Of a stretch of 64,000 bases of DNA, positions 33,661-45,033 are shown piece after piece. The translations under genes and the position numbers were made by a program. The DNA is from Chondrilla cf. caribensis. Taxonomy: Eukaryota; Porifera; Demospongiae; Chondrillida; Chondrillidae. A model generated the notes under the pieces. The model saw only the letters and a program-made list of their open reading frames with translations. It did not search any database and had not been told where the DNA came from. Within the stretch, counting starts at the first letter, position 1; each line of letters begins with the position of its first letter. The stretch spans positions 1,132,501 through 1,196,500 of the forward strand of contig OZ026557.1 in NCBI GenBank assembly GCA_964020155.1. Direction: 5' to 3'.

Positions 33661-34548
33661 TTCTTCCCAACAAATTCAACGGCAACAAACGCTGATCTTA
33701 ACTTCTTCGCGATCGCGGCGTACGGTGAACGATATGATGTCACGATGATGTCACGATTACGTCATTAATTTATTCACGGTTTGCCGTAACCGCTGATCTT
33801 AACCTCTCTATTGGCGTATAATCGGTTAAAGGGCCAGTAACATGAAAAACAAGTTGGGCTCAAATGGGCTCTTTTAGTAAGTAAACCCTCGTGGTGATGT
33901 TTAAAATCACCATTCTTGCTTACAACGAGAGAAATTTGCCGCTTTTGTTCCTAAAACTCGGCCATTTTGAATGACGCGTAGTGACATCACAAGAGGAACC
34001 ATTAATACATACATAATACGATTTACAGGCAATTTTGCTGATTTTGCTAGTTTTAAACTCTGCATCTCTTAGATTCGGCATTATTTGGAATTAAATAAAC
34101 ACTTATTTGCTGCTGAAAGTAATAGGGAGGCTGAGGGATAGTTTATCTTGCAGACATCCCCAAAGAATGTCGATAAACGTACTTTATGTCGAAGTAATTG
34201 CCCCAAACATGATGTACCTGGAATGTATATACTGATAATTTGGTTCATTACAGTGATTATGGATGTCTGGTTGTAGAAAAACATTCATCTGTTGGATTCC
34301 CAAGCTCCTCCATCAATGTGAACCACTTACAACCAACATTGCAAAATAAACGCAATTGCTAAACATTATTTACAATTGAAATCATACAAAAATGAGGACA
34401 GTGGTACACCAAATGTAGTAATCACAGTATAACAATTTATAACTCAAGATTAATGTTAAATGACTGACATACTGATCGAATGGGAATTCTGAGATGATAT
34501 TTCGATATGTTTTTCGCTATAAATTAGACAAGTGTCGTAAATAACGCG

Positions 34549-34752
34549 CTAAGATTCATGTGTATACCGTGTAGTGTTAGCCAGTCTGCAAATTACCTCG
34601 CCAGAGTCCTCTTTTAAGTCACTTTCTGACCCTGATCGGTCATTTACCGCGATGGGTTCGAACGGATAAGACTCCATTACAATCGTTGCAGGAATACTCG
34701 AATCATCGTTATCATCCGCACTAACATCATTTAACTCTACTGAAGTGCTCAT
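34549..34752 (-). CDS. Short acidic frame inside TTAA element
   Basis: 67 codons from ATG: MSTSVELNDVSADDNDDSS, then MESYPFEPIA. The YPFEP motif in an acidic N-terminus resembles starts of proteins with a P2X7-receptor-type zinc domain found in invertebrate genomes, but no following domain is visible. May be a first exon (the frame passes a possible donor GTATAC near its end) or a relic. Function unknown. Confidence 0.25.
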   Translation of the reverse strand: MSTSVELNDVSADDNDDSSIPATIVMESYPFEPIAVNDRSGSESDLKEDSGEVICRLANTTRYTHES

Positions 34753-35009
34753 TTCGGCTTCGCCGTTAAAAGTAAGGCCATTAGGACCACTAAATTCGTT
34801 CGTCGAAATACTTCAGACATCTTTCGTTCCTTTTATGATGTCAAGAAATATGACGAAGATGACGTAACCTGGCGTAATTGGCTTTGTACCATGATGCGTG
34901 GGCGTTTCCTTTGATGTGGTGGGGTGTTTATATGACTAAGACACCTCATTAATAATTCATGAGGTGTCTTACTAGTGCATTTTCAACCTCTGTTCCTCTG
35001 ATCACTCAG

Positions 35010-35475
35010 AAGATTCAAGAATACTGCTTGGGCTATGACTGTTTGGGTCGACTGGATGGAATATCAGAATAGTGGCATGCCGAATGACAGCGAACAATAT
35101 CCAAGTCCTCTTATTCATCAATCTATCTGCCTTGAGTTTTTTCATTTTACTGTCTAGACATCTCTGGAAATCGGTGAAGTCGGCGCGGGATCATCGAAGA
35201 TGTTCCAGTATAGTTAGCAATACAAATTTGCCGTAAAAGACCACAACACAACTGGTAGCGTACTGGGTGGATAGGGGTCACCGTTCCTATTTCAATTGTC
35301 AAGCACAAAATGTGGTAACAATTTGGCGAGTTTTTCCTTCGTTATGAATAAGAGGATTTGGAAATTGTTCGCTGCCATCCGACATGACACTATTCCGATA
35401 TTCCGTCCAGTCGGCCCAAACAGTCGTAGCCCAAACAGTATTCTTCTGAGTGTTCAGAGGAACAGCTGACTTCAG
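35010..35475. repeat. Internal inverted repeat of TTAA element
   Basis: 35010-35125 and 35335-35475 are diverged reverse complements (left GCTTGGGCTATGACTGTTTG, right complement GTTTGGGCTACGACTGTTTG). Confidence 0.7.
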
Positions 35476-35661
35476 AACACACTTGATACTTCTTTAGATG
35501 TCAAAGGTCCAAAGCATTTAGGTTTTGAAAACATTTGGCCTGAAAAAAACGAACAGTTTCCAAACAACTAGACTATTTTCCTCGTAAAGAGTTCTCTAAG
35601 CCCGCGCGCGGAACTTGGTGGTGAATACGTCGTTTTACGTAATATTGCATCATGGTACAAG

Positions 35662-35764
35662 CCAGTTATCCACTTTGCACTTCGGGGTCATTGACTATAC
35701 ACACCCTCGGGCTCCGCCCTCGGGGTGTGTATAGTCAATACCCCTCGGTGCTCAGTGAATAACC
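35662..35764. repeat. Hairpin with GGGCGGAGCCC loop
   Basis: Inner arms ATTGACTATACACACC / GGTGTGTATAGTCAAT around a GC core CTCGGGCTCCGCCCTCGG. Weaker outer arms extend to about 40 bp each. Confidence 0.85.
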
Positions 35765-36090
35765 TATACATAAAATCCTCGATTACACCCCACCCAAATG
35801 ACAGGAGGGAATTCAAACATCACCATTGGTGTTTGCTAACTAAAAGGAGTAATTCAAGACCAACTTGTTTTTTCATGTTACTGGCCCTTTAAATTTTAAG
35901 TAGCAGATATGTAATATATTATACAACTATATATATTCTAGCTGAAAGTTTAAGTAAAGAACTATGTTCACACATACAATGTGAACACACATTTCCCTTT
36001 ATTCTTTTACTTACTATATATGCCACATACATACATACATAATATATATAATATATTATAATATAATCGTTGAACGGCTAGGTGTCGTCA

Positions 36091-36178
36091 TATATCACAA
36101 ATTCAATGTAATTCACTAGCCAAAACGTTTGGTGTAAAAATTATTTGGCTAGTGAAATACATTGAATTTGTGATATAT
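36091..36178. repeat. AT-rich hairpin
   Basis: TATATCACAAATTCAATGTA and its complement at the other end, then TTCACTAGCCA / TGGCTAGTGAA inside. Probable short MITE. Confidence 0.75.
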
Positions 36179-36203
36179 TATAATATATATACATGTATTA
36201 GTT

Positions 36204-36330
36204 ATACCCTGCCATTTCTGGGTACATGGCGTATATGAGTGTCAGGAAGCGATATACCGAGGGCGAAGCCCGAGGTTATCGCTTCCTGACACTCAAGTAT
36301 ATCCCCAAGTACCCAGCAAAGGCGGGGTAT
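36204..36330. repeat. Hairpin with GGGCGAAGCCC loop
   Basis: Arms up to about 58 bp (GAGTGTCAGGAAGCGATA perfect in the inner part) around CCGAGGGCGAAGCCCGAGG. The outermost bases are ATACC...GGTAT. Third member of the GC-loop hairpin set. Confidence 0.85.
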
Positions 36331-36439
36331 TACAAATATGTATCCCGTCATAACGATCGAAAGTATGTTAGCGTTATGAATACAGACAAGAAATTTGCGA
36401 GGAAAGATTTCTTTGGGAGCTGGAAACGACAGTGAAACC

Positions 36440-37310
36440 TTTAATCAGAGGCAATTTAACAATAGCTGAGTACCCATCAACTCTCTAATACCTAGCAAAA
36501 AGAGGTGTGGGAATAATGATAACAGCGATCGTTTCTCTGAGTTTACTGACTTAGAAGAGTGGACAAATCCTTATGTACCCAAAACGCCGCCAAGAGAACT
36601 AAATGGGCTGAGTAAATATTATCCAGCCTATAGCCCGAACCACGTAGTCTTCGATCTGAACAACTGATCGATTCATGTTAAAATCGTTCTCGATTCTCTG
36701 CCCTTCTGAAAACATGAGGTTTATGTGCCGATTTTATGTTCTTCAGCTGAATTGCTGTGGTCTTTAGCCTACCATATCCATTCTAACAATTCGCCAGTCT
36801 AATGTTTAAAGTAATCAAAAGTTTTATGATAAAAATCCATCCCTCCCCATACTCAGTCTGCAATATTGCTTCTCAATTTCACCATACCAGTAATAGTACC
36901 AAGATGAAGTAAGGCATGCACTGGTGATATTTCACATGGTAGGTGACCACAAATGTCATCTTTTCCCATAGTAGCCACGGTTGGTCATGCTTGTTGTGTA
37001 TCCTGGCGACAAGTAAACTCTCCAGATGTCCTGATAGATGTGATAACACTGAACAGCTGTCCTAAACCTCAGTGTTAAAAAAACCATTTTTATGCCCTCG
37101 ATACAAAATTCCTCCAAAACGTTGCATGTACAGTATACGTAGCTTGTTTGTGTGGGAGATGTGAGCCTTCAGTAGCTGCTACTATTACTACACATATACC
37201 TGTTATTCCATGAGTAAGAGTTGAGGATATTACAGGCTAGTTTGTTCAACTATCAAACACATGCATACATACATTGATCAACTATCCTGATTATGGTATG
37301 TATGTGATCA
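36440..37310. other. Spacer upstream of Roc-COR paralogue B
   Basis: No kinase-like exon equivalent to that at 15641 and no element recognised. About 130 bp before the gene weakly resembles the sequence before 18102. Confidence 0.4.
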
Positions 37311-37358
37311 CATATTGTATGACTGATGTTGTGTGTGTCATGTTTGTTTTTTCCTTCA

Positions 37359-39703
37359 ATGAAGGCTCTCCTCAAGTCTCATTATGAAGATGCTTTGAAG
37401 AAACATGCTATTGTGTCCATCGAAGTCATTCGTGCTCTTTTCGTTGGTCCGTCTGGTGCGGGGAAGTCCTCCCTACGCCATCTTCTCGTTCATGGAGAAT
37501 CCAAGGAAATGAGGACTAGTACTCCTGTCATGGAGACCCCGGACATAGTGGTGTTTGGTGAGCACTACACCATGGACGAAGGAAGCTCCATTTGGAAACC
37601 AGTTTCAGAGAGCTGCCTGAATCAATCGGTGCAGCACTGTGCTGAAGAAAGGAACTACCAGGAGCGTGTACAGTACCCCACAGCTATTGGCAGCAGCACC
37701 AAATCAGCCTCCGCACAACCAAGGGCTGACGTAGTCCAGGATCCCCAACAACGTGATAGCTCTCAGGCACAATCCACAGGGAATACACTTGTGCAAACCA
37801 TTGCAGATAATGTGTTCGCTAACACACAAATCCCTCAGCTGCAGTCCGATGAATTAGGAAGCTTGGAAATTGCCCGTTTGGCACTATTAAATTCTTTTCA
37901 ATCTCAAGAGAAGGCAATTCGACTGGACAAGGCAAGTTTCCTTCATGTGATAGATTCCGGAGGTCAACTCGTCTTCCAAGACATCCTTCCTCTCCTGCTG
38001 GCCATCCCCTGCACTTACATCCAGGTGTTCGATGCCTCCAAAGATTTCCACGAGCCCATCAAGACAACCTACCGCCCTCAGGAAGGAGTGGAGCTCCCTC
38101 TCTCCAGCAGTCTGCCACTGGAGACTCAATGGGAGTTCATTCAGCATTCGCTCAGCAGTATACAGACCATGGCTCACAAATTCGCTTGTAAGGATCTGGA
38201 GATCTTCAAAGGCACTTGTCCAGAGCCTCGCATCATCATTGCCGGCACCTTCAAAGATAAGGTTCTTGCATCGGGAAAAAGTGAAGAAATTATCTCCAAC
38301 GTCAAGCAAAGAATCAAAGGCCTTGAAGGCAAGCCTTACTTTCGGCACATCCAGTGGCCTGATAGCTGTGGATTCTTCCTTGTTGACAACCACATGACAA
38401 TCCACAGCAAAGGCACAGGAGAGGGTGTGGATTTGGTTTACCTCAATAAGTTTCGCAAGTGTATATCCAACAAAAGAGGCATCCTGAAATTGGATGTACC
38501 TCTGATGTGGTTCCTGCTGGAACTGGTCACTCGACGCATTGAGAAGAAGTTCTTCAAGGAAGATGAACTGAAGCATTTCTGTTTGAAGAATGACTACATT
38601 GACTACCGCAAAGCAGACGAACAGTTCCTCTGCCTCCTCAAGCTACTTCATGTACTTGGCTTCTATGCGTACTTCAAACTTGATCCCCAATATCTGAGAG
38701 GCAGTGCCAACTATGTGTGTACAGACGCCACTGCTCTGTACAGAGAGGTCTCCAAGCTCTTGGCAGTCCAATATACACCGGCACCATCGGGCACCACAGA
38801 GGAGTTCAAGACTACGGGAATTATCCACCATCCTTATGATAACCTTCTTTCAGAGCTGGGCATCATCACCGATGTCGACCCCGTGTGGTTCCTGGAGGTC
38901 CTCCACCATGTCGGGATAGCAGCAAGGTTGACTCCTTCACGTGATCCTCCCTCCTACTTCATCCCTTCCTGTCTGCCATACGGAAAGGCAAAGGTCCCCT
39001 ACTCCAGCAGTGTTGGACCACTGTGTATCACCTTTGTGTTTGAGCAGGATTCCTTCACCACTCACTGTGACCTTCCTCGCAGTGTGTTCTGCCGTCTTGT
39101 TGTGGAACTGGCCGACAGAAAATGGAAGGTCATTTTGCCAGAAAGCGATCGTAAATCAGTCAAATTCTCGTACCTTAAAGCAAGAACACACGTGTACTTG
39201 ACAGAGAAGCCCGGCCACATTCAATGTCAAATTGTCATAGACGAGTCTGCTGCTCTGTCTTCCCTTCCCGATCCTCTTCAGAAAATCCATCACCACTGCT
39301 CTACCATTCGTGCTCGTCTGGAAGAGGACTTACATCACATCACCCAGCAAGTATTTGGAGAGAAATTCCACGAAATTGCTCAGATTCGACCCGTCTTGCC
39401 GTGCTCCTGCCAACCTGATGTTCGCTACACTGCCCCTGTGGATATCAGTGGAGTGGCCACCTGCTTTCACTGTGGTTCCTTTCCAAAACTGCCACCTTCT
39501 CAAAAGGTGTGGTTCTCACCTCCAGACCCCTCGGAAGCTAAGGTGAGTTGTTCCTTGTGGAATGTTTCTGGTATCACATTCAAGTGAACATTCTCAAACA
39601 CATGTAGGTCCGTGTTGTGAGGGAAACTGGGGTTGCATTTTGGAAGTTGGAGGAAGTCTCTACTGTGGATGGTGTGTGTGTGTGTGTGTGTGTGTGTGCG
39701 GAT

Positions 39704-39748
<45 letters not shown>

Positions 39749-40536
39749 ATGTGTGTGTACGTGTAGTTTGTATGTATGTTGGTGCCATGTATGTAATATA
39801 ATATATTGCATGTGTATGTACAAATGATAAAATGTATGCATACATACTTGTACTGTACATATATTAGCATGTTGCCAACAACCTAATGCTTCTTTGTTCA
39901 GAGCTGTCCACTGCCAACAATCCTACTCCTGTTCCACAATCTACCAAGATACGTTCTACTGGTGTTGATGAAGGTCTGGAGGCTTCACTGCTGAATCGGG
40001 CTAAAAGTAAGATGAAAGTGTGTATACAGCATACATACATGTGTATGTGTGTTTGTGCGTGTGTGTGTGAATTGATCTGGGTTATCTTTTGCCTATACTT
40101 CTTACAGCTAACACTTCTGACTCAACTGATGGTACAACTTCTCCATTGGATGGAGCTTCTCAGACTGACCTCAATGGTGAGGATAGTAACATGCTCAACA
40201 TACATACTGTGTTCATGTTCTCTATTCCTCCAATCATTTCCAGATAAGTGTCCATCAGATGTGGGTGTTCTCGGTATCCTGAAGCACATTCCACTGTGGT
40301 ACGAGTTAGCTGTGCACCTTGGTGTGCCCATTGCCCAAGTGAACGCTTATCGATTGGATTCAGAGCTGGGAGGAGGAATGTCTCTTTTGCACTGGAGGGA
40401 TGGTCGTTGTGGAGGGGCTCAGTTCCCTAACACCTGGGGATTCCTACTCGAAACTGTGGAAAAACTACATGGTCCTCTAGTTGCTAAGCAACTGAGGGAT
40501 GAAGCCGGAAGGGACAAAACATGGAGTCTAAGTTGA
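37359..40536 (+). CDS. Roc-COR death-domain protein, paralogue B
   Basis: Close paralogue of the gene at 18102. Exons 37359-39542 (37365 if the shared acceptor is used), 39608-39671, 39902-40006, 40108-40176, 40244-40536; 904 residues from the ATG. P-loop GPSGAGKS, DSGGQ, COR region and C-terminal Cys cluster are all retained; the last exon is a death domain (LWYELAVHLGVP). Differences from paralogue A: no upstream kinase exon, no CARD-like exon, only one linker-exon pair, and an in-frame loss of 42 bases (14 codons) near the N-terminus at a GCT repeat. All small exons are phase 1. It may serve as a shorter partner of A; that is inference. Confidence 0.78.
39672..39750. repeat. (GT)n at paralogue B donor
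   Basis: Shorter counterpart of the tract at 20454; the exon ends GTGGATG and GT repeats follow directly. Confidence 0.9.
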
Positions 40537-40651
40537 CACTTCAAAGAACCTCCAGGTGTGTGTTGTTGGTACATGGCAGCTGTACACACACATCCTTGTA
40601 CGTATATGTGTGTCCTTTTAGTACATACATAACTGTGGACTGATTCTACAG

Positions 40652-40820
40652 GCTAAGAGTGTGGAGTGGGTTCAATGATGAGAAGTGGAATGTCTCTCGT
40701 GGTCCATGTGGAGAGGGTTGTCTGTCTCCTGGAGACTGGACGGTTGGAATGCTCGAAGGTTCTTAAGTCGCTAAGCAACTGAGGGATGAAGCCGAAAGTT
40801 GACACTCCAAAGAACCTCCA
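40652..40820 (+). pseudogene. Degenerate death-exon copy, paralogue B
   Basis: Counterpart of 22880-23075 with the same acceptor and the same open frame LRVWSGFNDEKW ending in TAA. It has lost part of the terminal tail. Its presence in both paralogues means the exon duplication predates the segmental duplication. Confidence 0.5.
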
Positions 40821-41169
40821 GGTATGTGTTGTTAGTACATGCTAGCCGTACACACATCATCCATGTACAGGTGTGTCCTGTTGCATAGTAACTGTACAAA
40901 GATGTCATCCTGGACAGGTGTATCCCGGTAGTACATGGTAGCTGTACATGTCATCCACGTACATATGACCTGTTAGTATGTGCATGCTTACTACTCAGAT
41001 GTCATTCGTGTTAATGTGTTTTCCTTTTGGGTATCCGCATATTTGTATATGTGTACCAATATGTACACAATATTTTGCAAAATTGCAATGTATGTGAGGT
41101 ATAGGTCCGCCATTTTGTTTTTGCATCTTCCCTACATAATATAGAGTGCTATCGCACTCAATGATATGT

Positions 41170-42000
41170 ATGTGTGAGTGTGTGTATCAGTATGTAAGCA
41201 TTACAGTATACACAAGGGCAACCATGTTTGTTCATACAAATGTACACTTCTGTGGGTGTGTACATGATATCCCAAATGAGAGTTCCATCGCTGCCTTCCT
41301 CATTCTCTTCCAATAACTCCATCAATTTGATGTTTTTTTCTGTGTTCTCTCCTTTTACAGATCAAGATAAAGTATAAAAGAATTTGGTCTATCGAATTGC
41401 TGTAACATTCACTTAATGTACAACTGATTAAAGCTGATAACGTTGATGATTAACGCATGGGATTTGTCTGTATAGGCTCGGATTAGCCTATAGCTAGTTA
41501 GCCAGACCGACCCTAAGAGGCGCCGAGGGGCGGAAAAGGGAAGGGACGGTCTAGCTGGCTAGACTAAGGCTCGGATATTTCAAGGCATAGCTGCTTCTAG
41601 TTCTCGAAGGGTTTTCTGATCGAGCTTTTCAGTGTAAATTGCAACAGAATTCAAAGTACAGTACTGGACCAGGTACATTCCTAGCTTGTCTCCTATATCC
41701 ATAAGGTACGTCCACCTTTATGTTCGCTATAAGCTCGATTTCAAGAATAAAACTAGTGTTCCCGGGCCCAGTCCTTACAGCTGCCATTTGCGACTGCTTT
41801 CCGCTGGAGTTGCTAACCAAGCTACTTAAGATTTTCCTTGCCTTTCACCCTGTAGGACCTATAGCTACGTATGATAGCTTCTATACGTACTCCTATCGAC
41901 TCCTGTATTCCCATACGATCATTGTACATCCCCTAAAGTTCGATTCGTCTCTGGTACTAGCGAAGACAGAGATGTAGTTAGTAGCTCGTATGGAAGACCT
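41170..42000. repeat. 3' flank of segmental duplication, copy B
   Basis: Colinear with 23300-24200, ending near 42000. Confidence 0.75.
41498..41563. repeat. Short hairpin element
   Basis: TAGCCAGACCGACCCT and AGGGACGGTCTAGCTGGCTA flank a GC-rich loop (GGCGCCGAGGGGCGG). Absent from the matching position of duplication copy A. Confidence 0.65.
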
Positions 42001-43265
42001 ATGGTTCAGTGAAGCCATACTAATCAGCGGTCCTCTTAGTTCGGTCTATGGTTCAGTGTTATCACAACTCGTCCAGTGGGGGAAGAGACCTGTTATGATC
42101 CCTAAAGTGTAACTTAAGTACTTTTGATTGTATGATGAGCTACGTACTACATGGTTAGTGATCTTCATTCACCTCCAACACATCCTTTGGAGGTAGTTTA
42201 TAAGACTTAGTGTAGCCATGGATACTCTATACTTCACCCAGGATAGGAAACTGTACTCGACTTGCATCTATCACATATGCCCCTACTGGCAAGCTTGAGC
42301 GTAACTGGGCATGGTCATTGTGGGAAGCGGACGTCCCCATTCCTTCCGACCACAATGAAGGATTAGAGATCATATGCAAAGTGGTGGACACTGTTCTCAA
42401 TACACAACCTGATGCAGTGGCCAGTGTGTGGAATTTTCGTGGTTTGGGCAGTAATGCTTGTCACTGTGTTAAACTAAAACTGAACTGCACAGTTTTGACC
42501 CTAATGCTTCGATTATTAGTTTTAAGCTGTACTACTGTATACCATACACACGTGTGTAGCTGGTTGTGGTACATTAACGATATTGATGATTTATCACTCT
42601 TACAATAATGAAGTTTGATGAAGCAGTCCCTGTGTAACATAATTGATCGTTACTGTGAATACGGGTCTACCACATACCTAGCATATAAATGGACAATCAT
42701 ACAAATTCAAATGTAATTATTATACGTTATGTTTAAGAGCTAGGGCATCTAATTATGATGTATGATAAACGGTACTGCCCTATGTTATTAATACTCTTGA
42801 ATACATAGCACATTTACATCTATTAGGCAACTCCTCCGTGTACCTGCATGGCCTCTCTATTGACTACTCATTCGATATAGAGGCCAGCCCGTATTACTGC
42901 ATAGGAAATTCAGGATGACTATAGCATTTCCTGTCAAGTGGGCCATTGAAATACACGCCTCAAGAGCGTCTAAATCTAATCCCGTTTGGTTTCTCCTATT
43001 CATATCAACTGAAGATTTGACATGTGGTTGACTTTGAAGAGAATTTTGATTGTCCTGGTCTTTGTGTTTTTTGTGTGTCTTCTACTGATCCAGCTTTTAT
43101 TTGGAGACACTTTATTCCTGAAATCACGAGTTGTGGTCTGTTATTTGTGTCGTGAGCCAGACTACAATTAATCTTTGTGATAGGCGCTTTGTTCTCGGAT
43201 ACAGCACGTGGTGTGAAGTTAGATACTTCAACTTTGGGCTTACTACGTACCATGGTTGTTGAGCT
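42000..43265. other. Spacer, no gene recognised
   Basis: Contains a 96-codon open frame (42318-42608) with no recognisable domain and no splice support; I do not call it. Confidence 0.4.
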
Positions 43266-43269
43266 ACTG

Positions 43270-43490
43270 TGTATCCAGAAATATTGGCTGTGACTTAAAT
43301 TTGGTGATTTGGCGGTCACAGACACAAGCACCAAATTAATATGCGTCAACAGCTATCATGCGGTGCCAAATTTCAACGTTATCAACACTCATTCTGGCAA
43401 ACCGCCAAATTTAAATTCCGCCAATAATGCATTGGGTCAGATTTCGGGCAAATTGCCAAATTTTATGACCGTCAATATTTCCGGATATAC
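43270..43490. mobile_element. Inverted-repeat MITE, about 220 bp
   Basis: Ends GTATCCAGAAATATTGGC and complement GTATATCCGGAAATATTGACGG; interior repeats GCCAAATTT in both orientations. Confidence 0.6.
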
Positions 43491-44056
43491 ATTAATTGGG
43501 AATATCCTATTCTGCTGGTCTATATAAATGTGTCTACTGACTTACATGTTCGTGCACTGAATTTAGAACATCGAGTAATTTGTTACACCATATATGTTGA
43601 TCTGTAGCCACACCTTGTGAATTGTAGCCTAACTATAGCGTGTATACCTGTGTTTGCCATCAATATACAATTACCTATCATTCATAGTGGGTGGTGTAAT
43701 CATAGACTCTACCCGATAAGATAATTAGGGACTACACATCAAGTAAGGGAAACGCTGCTAGAGTATCTGTGCACTTGCAAAGTTACTTTTAGTCGATCAA
43801 CTCAGAATTAGGTACCTTGTACATGACATGTAATAATATGTGGTGCCTTATTCTTATTTCATTAATCAACAGTGACTTCAGCAGGCCTGCAAATGTCCGG
43901 GTGTCCTAACTACCCATCCGACGCTAGAATGAATGGTACATGGTAGTTAATGTACGTAGATAAGATAATTTGGGATAATTTTGAATACTGGGTAATTCTA
44001 AACACTTTGCTGAAATCACTGCCATCAGACTGGAGACCAACGAATTACAGAGGGTC

Positions 44057-44302
44057 TTGGGAACAGAGTGTAGGTGTACTAGTAAGCTTCCAGAGAATTG
44101 TCAGAATCACTCATACCACACCTTTCATAGCGACAGTAGGCTATCAATTGATGAATGGCATCTCGCGTGTTCAAACACGTCACCCGATGACAATACTGCC
44201 TGTTGCCCTCTTTGTGTGTGCACAGTCCATCAGGAAGTTGATCTAGAAGACATGTTCAAAAGGGCACTTTTGGCTCAACCTGGCATGTTTGGGGTCAAGT
44301 GA
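44057..44302 (+). CDS. Hypothetical exon with RING-H2-like spacing
   Basis: Open frame of 81 codons ending TGA with HSYHTFH, DEWHLACSN and CCPLC. The His/Cys spacing recalls the second half of a RING-H2 finger, but the leading Cys pair is not visible and there is no clear start. Weak call; could be chance. Confidence 0.2.
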   Translation: MGTECRCTSKLPENCQNHSYHTFHSDSRLSIDEWHLACSNTSPDDNTACCPLCVCTVHQEVDLEDMFKRALLAQPGMFGVK

Positions 44303-44339
44303 ACAACTATCCCATAGTTTAAAATCAGTAAAATGAATG

Positions 44340-44472
44340 GATCACCTAGGAAGAACAATCACGGCCGTTTCCTCCAAAAATAACGTCTACCCTACCCCTA
44401 TACCCTACCTCTAAAACCTAACTTGGATCACCTAGGAAGGGAAATGGCCGTGATCATTCCTCCTAGGTGATC
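44340..44472. mobile_element. Inverted-repeat MITE, 133 bp
   Basis: Ends GATCACCTAGGAAGAACAAT and complement GATCACCTAGGAGGAATGAT, matching further through CACGGCC; the core has CCCTACCCCTATACCCTACC. Confidence 0.75.
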
Positions 44473-44681
44473 TGGTTTAAAATGTTCCCAGAGTCTGTTC
44501 CGAAAGAATCTGTTTTTGATCATTCTTCTACAGTTCGGTCAAGCCTCGAGACACTTCCGTGTTTGCGGTTTAATAATTTATAGTATGTGTAATAATGTAT
44601 TGATTTTATACACAATAAAAACAGTAACTATCCTGGGTGGGGTATAGAGTATCTATGGTGTAGCCTCCTGTAATTCAGTGT

Positions 44682-44683
44682 AC

Positions 44684-44755
<72 letters not shown>

Positions 44756-44831
44756 TGTGTGTTGTGTGTGTGTGTGTGTGTGTGTGTGTTTATGTGTGTG
44801 TGTGTGTGTGTATGTGTGTGTTTGTGTGTTT

Positions 44832-44890
<59 letters not shown>

Positions 44891-44930
44891 TGTTTGTGTG
44901 TGTGTGTGTTTGTGTGTGGGTGGGTGGGTA
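44682..44930. repeat. (GT)n with TTTATG/TTTG variants
   Basis: About 250 bp upstream of TRIM-NHL copy A; a similar tract (50838-50970) precedes copy B. Confidence 0.95.
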
Positions 44931-45033
44931 GGTGTGAACACTACTGTCTATCTTGAATCTGCATGGAAGCTACACAATATGCATCAGGTTGAAATCTCTT
45001 ATTTTTCAATATTCATAGGGGAAAGTGGATAAA

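Larger units (their letters stand above)
30321..33828. mobile_element. PIF/Harbinger element with two genes
   Basis: The left end TTAACCGATTATGCGCCA and the right end TTGGCGTATAATCGGTTAA are inverted. Inside are a Harbinger transposase (minus) and a Myb/MADF-like protein (plus), the standard two-gene set of this superfamily. The target duplication cannot be separated from the ends because both read TTAA; Harbinger normally duplicates TTA/TAA. The right subterminal motif (CGCTGATCTTAACCTCTCT) has its inverted partner not next to the left end but at about 30956-30978, so about 600 bp of repeats sits inside the left arm. Confidence 0.8.
33830..35888. mobile_element. TTAA-flanked inverted-repeat element, 2.06 kb
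   Basis: Ends AGGGCCAGTAACATGAAAAA (left) and the complement of the right end match over about 35 bp, then again around the block with GGTGATGTTT. TTAA lies on both sides (33826-33829 and 35889-35892). It is inserted exactly at the right end of the Harbinger element, whose last bases supply the TTAA. A TTAA target suggests a piggyBac- or Kolobok-type mechanism; no transposase was recognised, so it is non-autonomous or its gene is decayed. Confidence 0.7.

Noticed and set aside
36226..36435. 69-codon open frame
   Set aside because: Its first half is the GC-loop hairpin; no homology or splice context.
42318..42608. 96-codon open frame
   Set aside because: No recognisable domain, no paralogue and no splice sites that extend it.
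44383..44415. Telomere-like CCCTA repeats
   Set aside because: Only three irregular units within the loop of a MITE; not an interstitial telomere.
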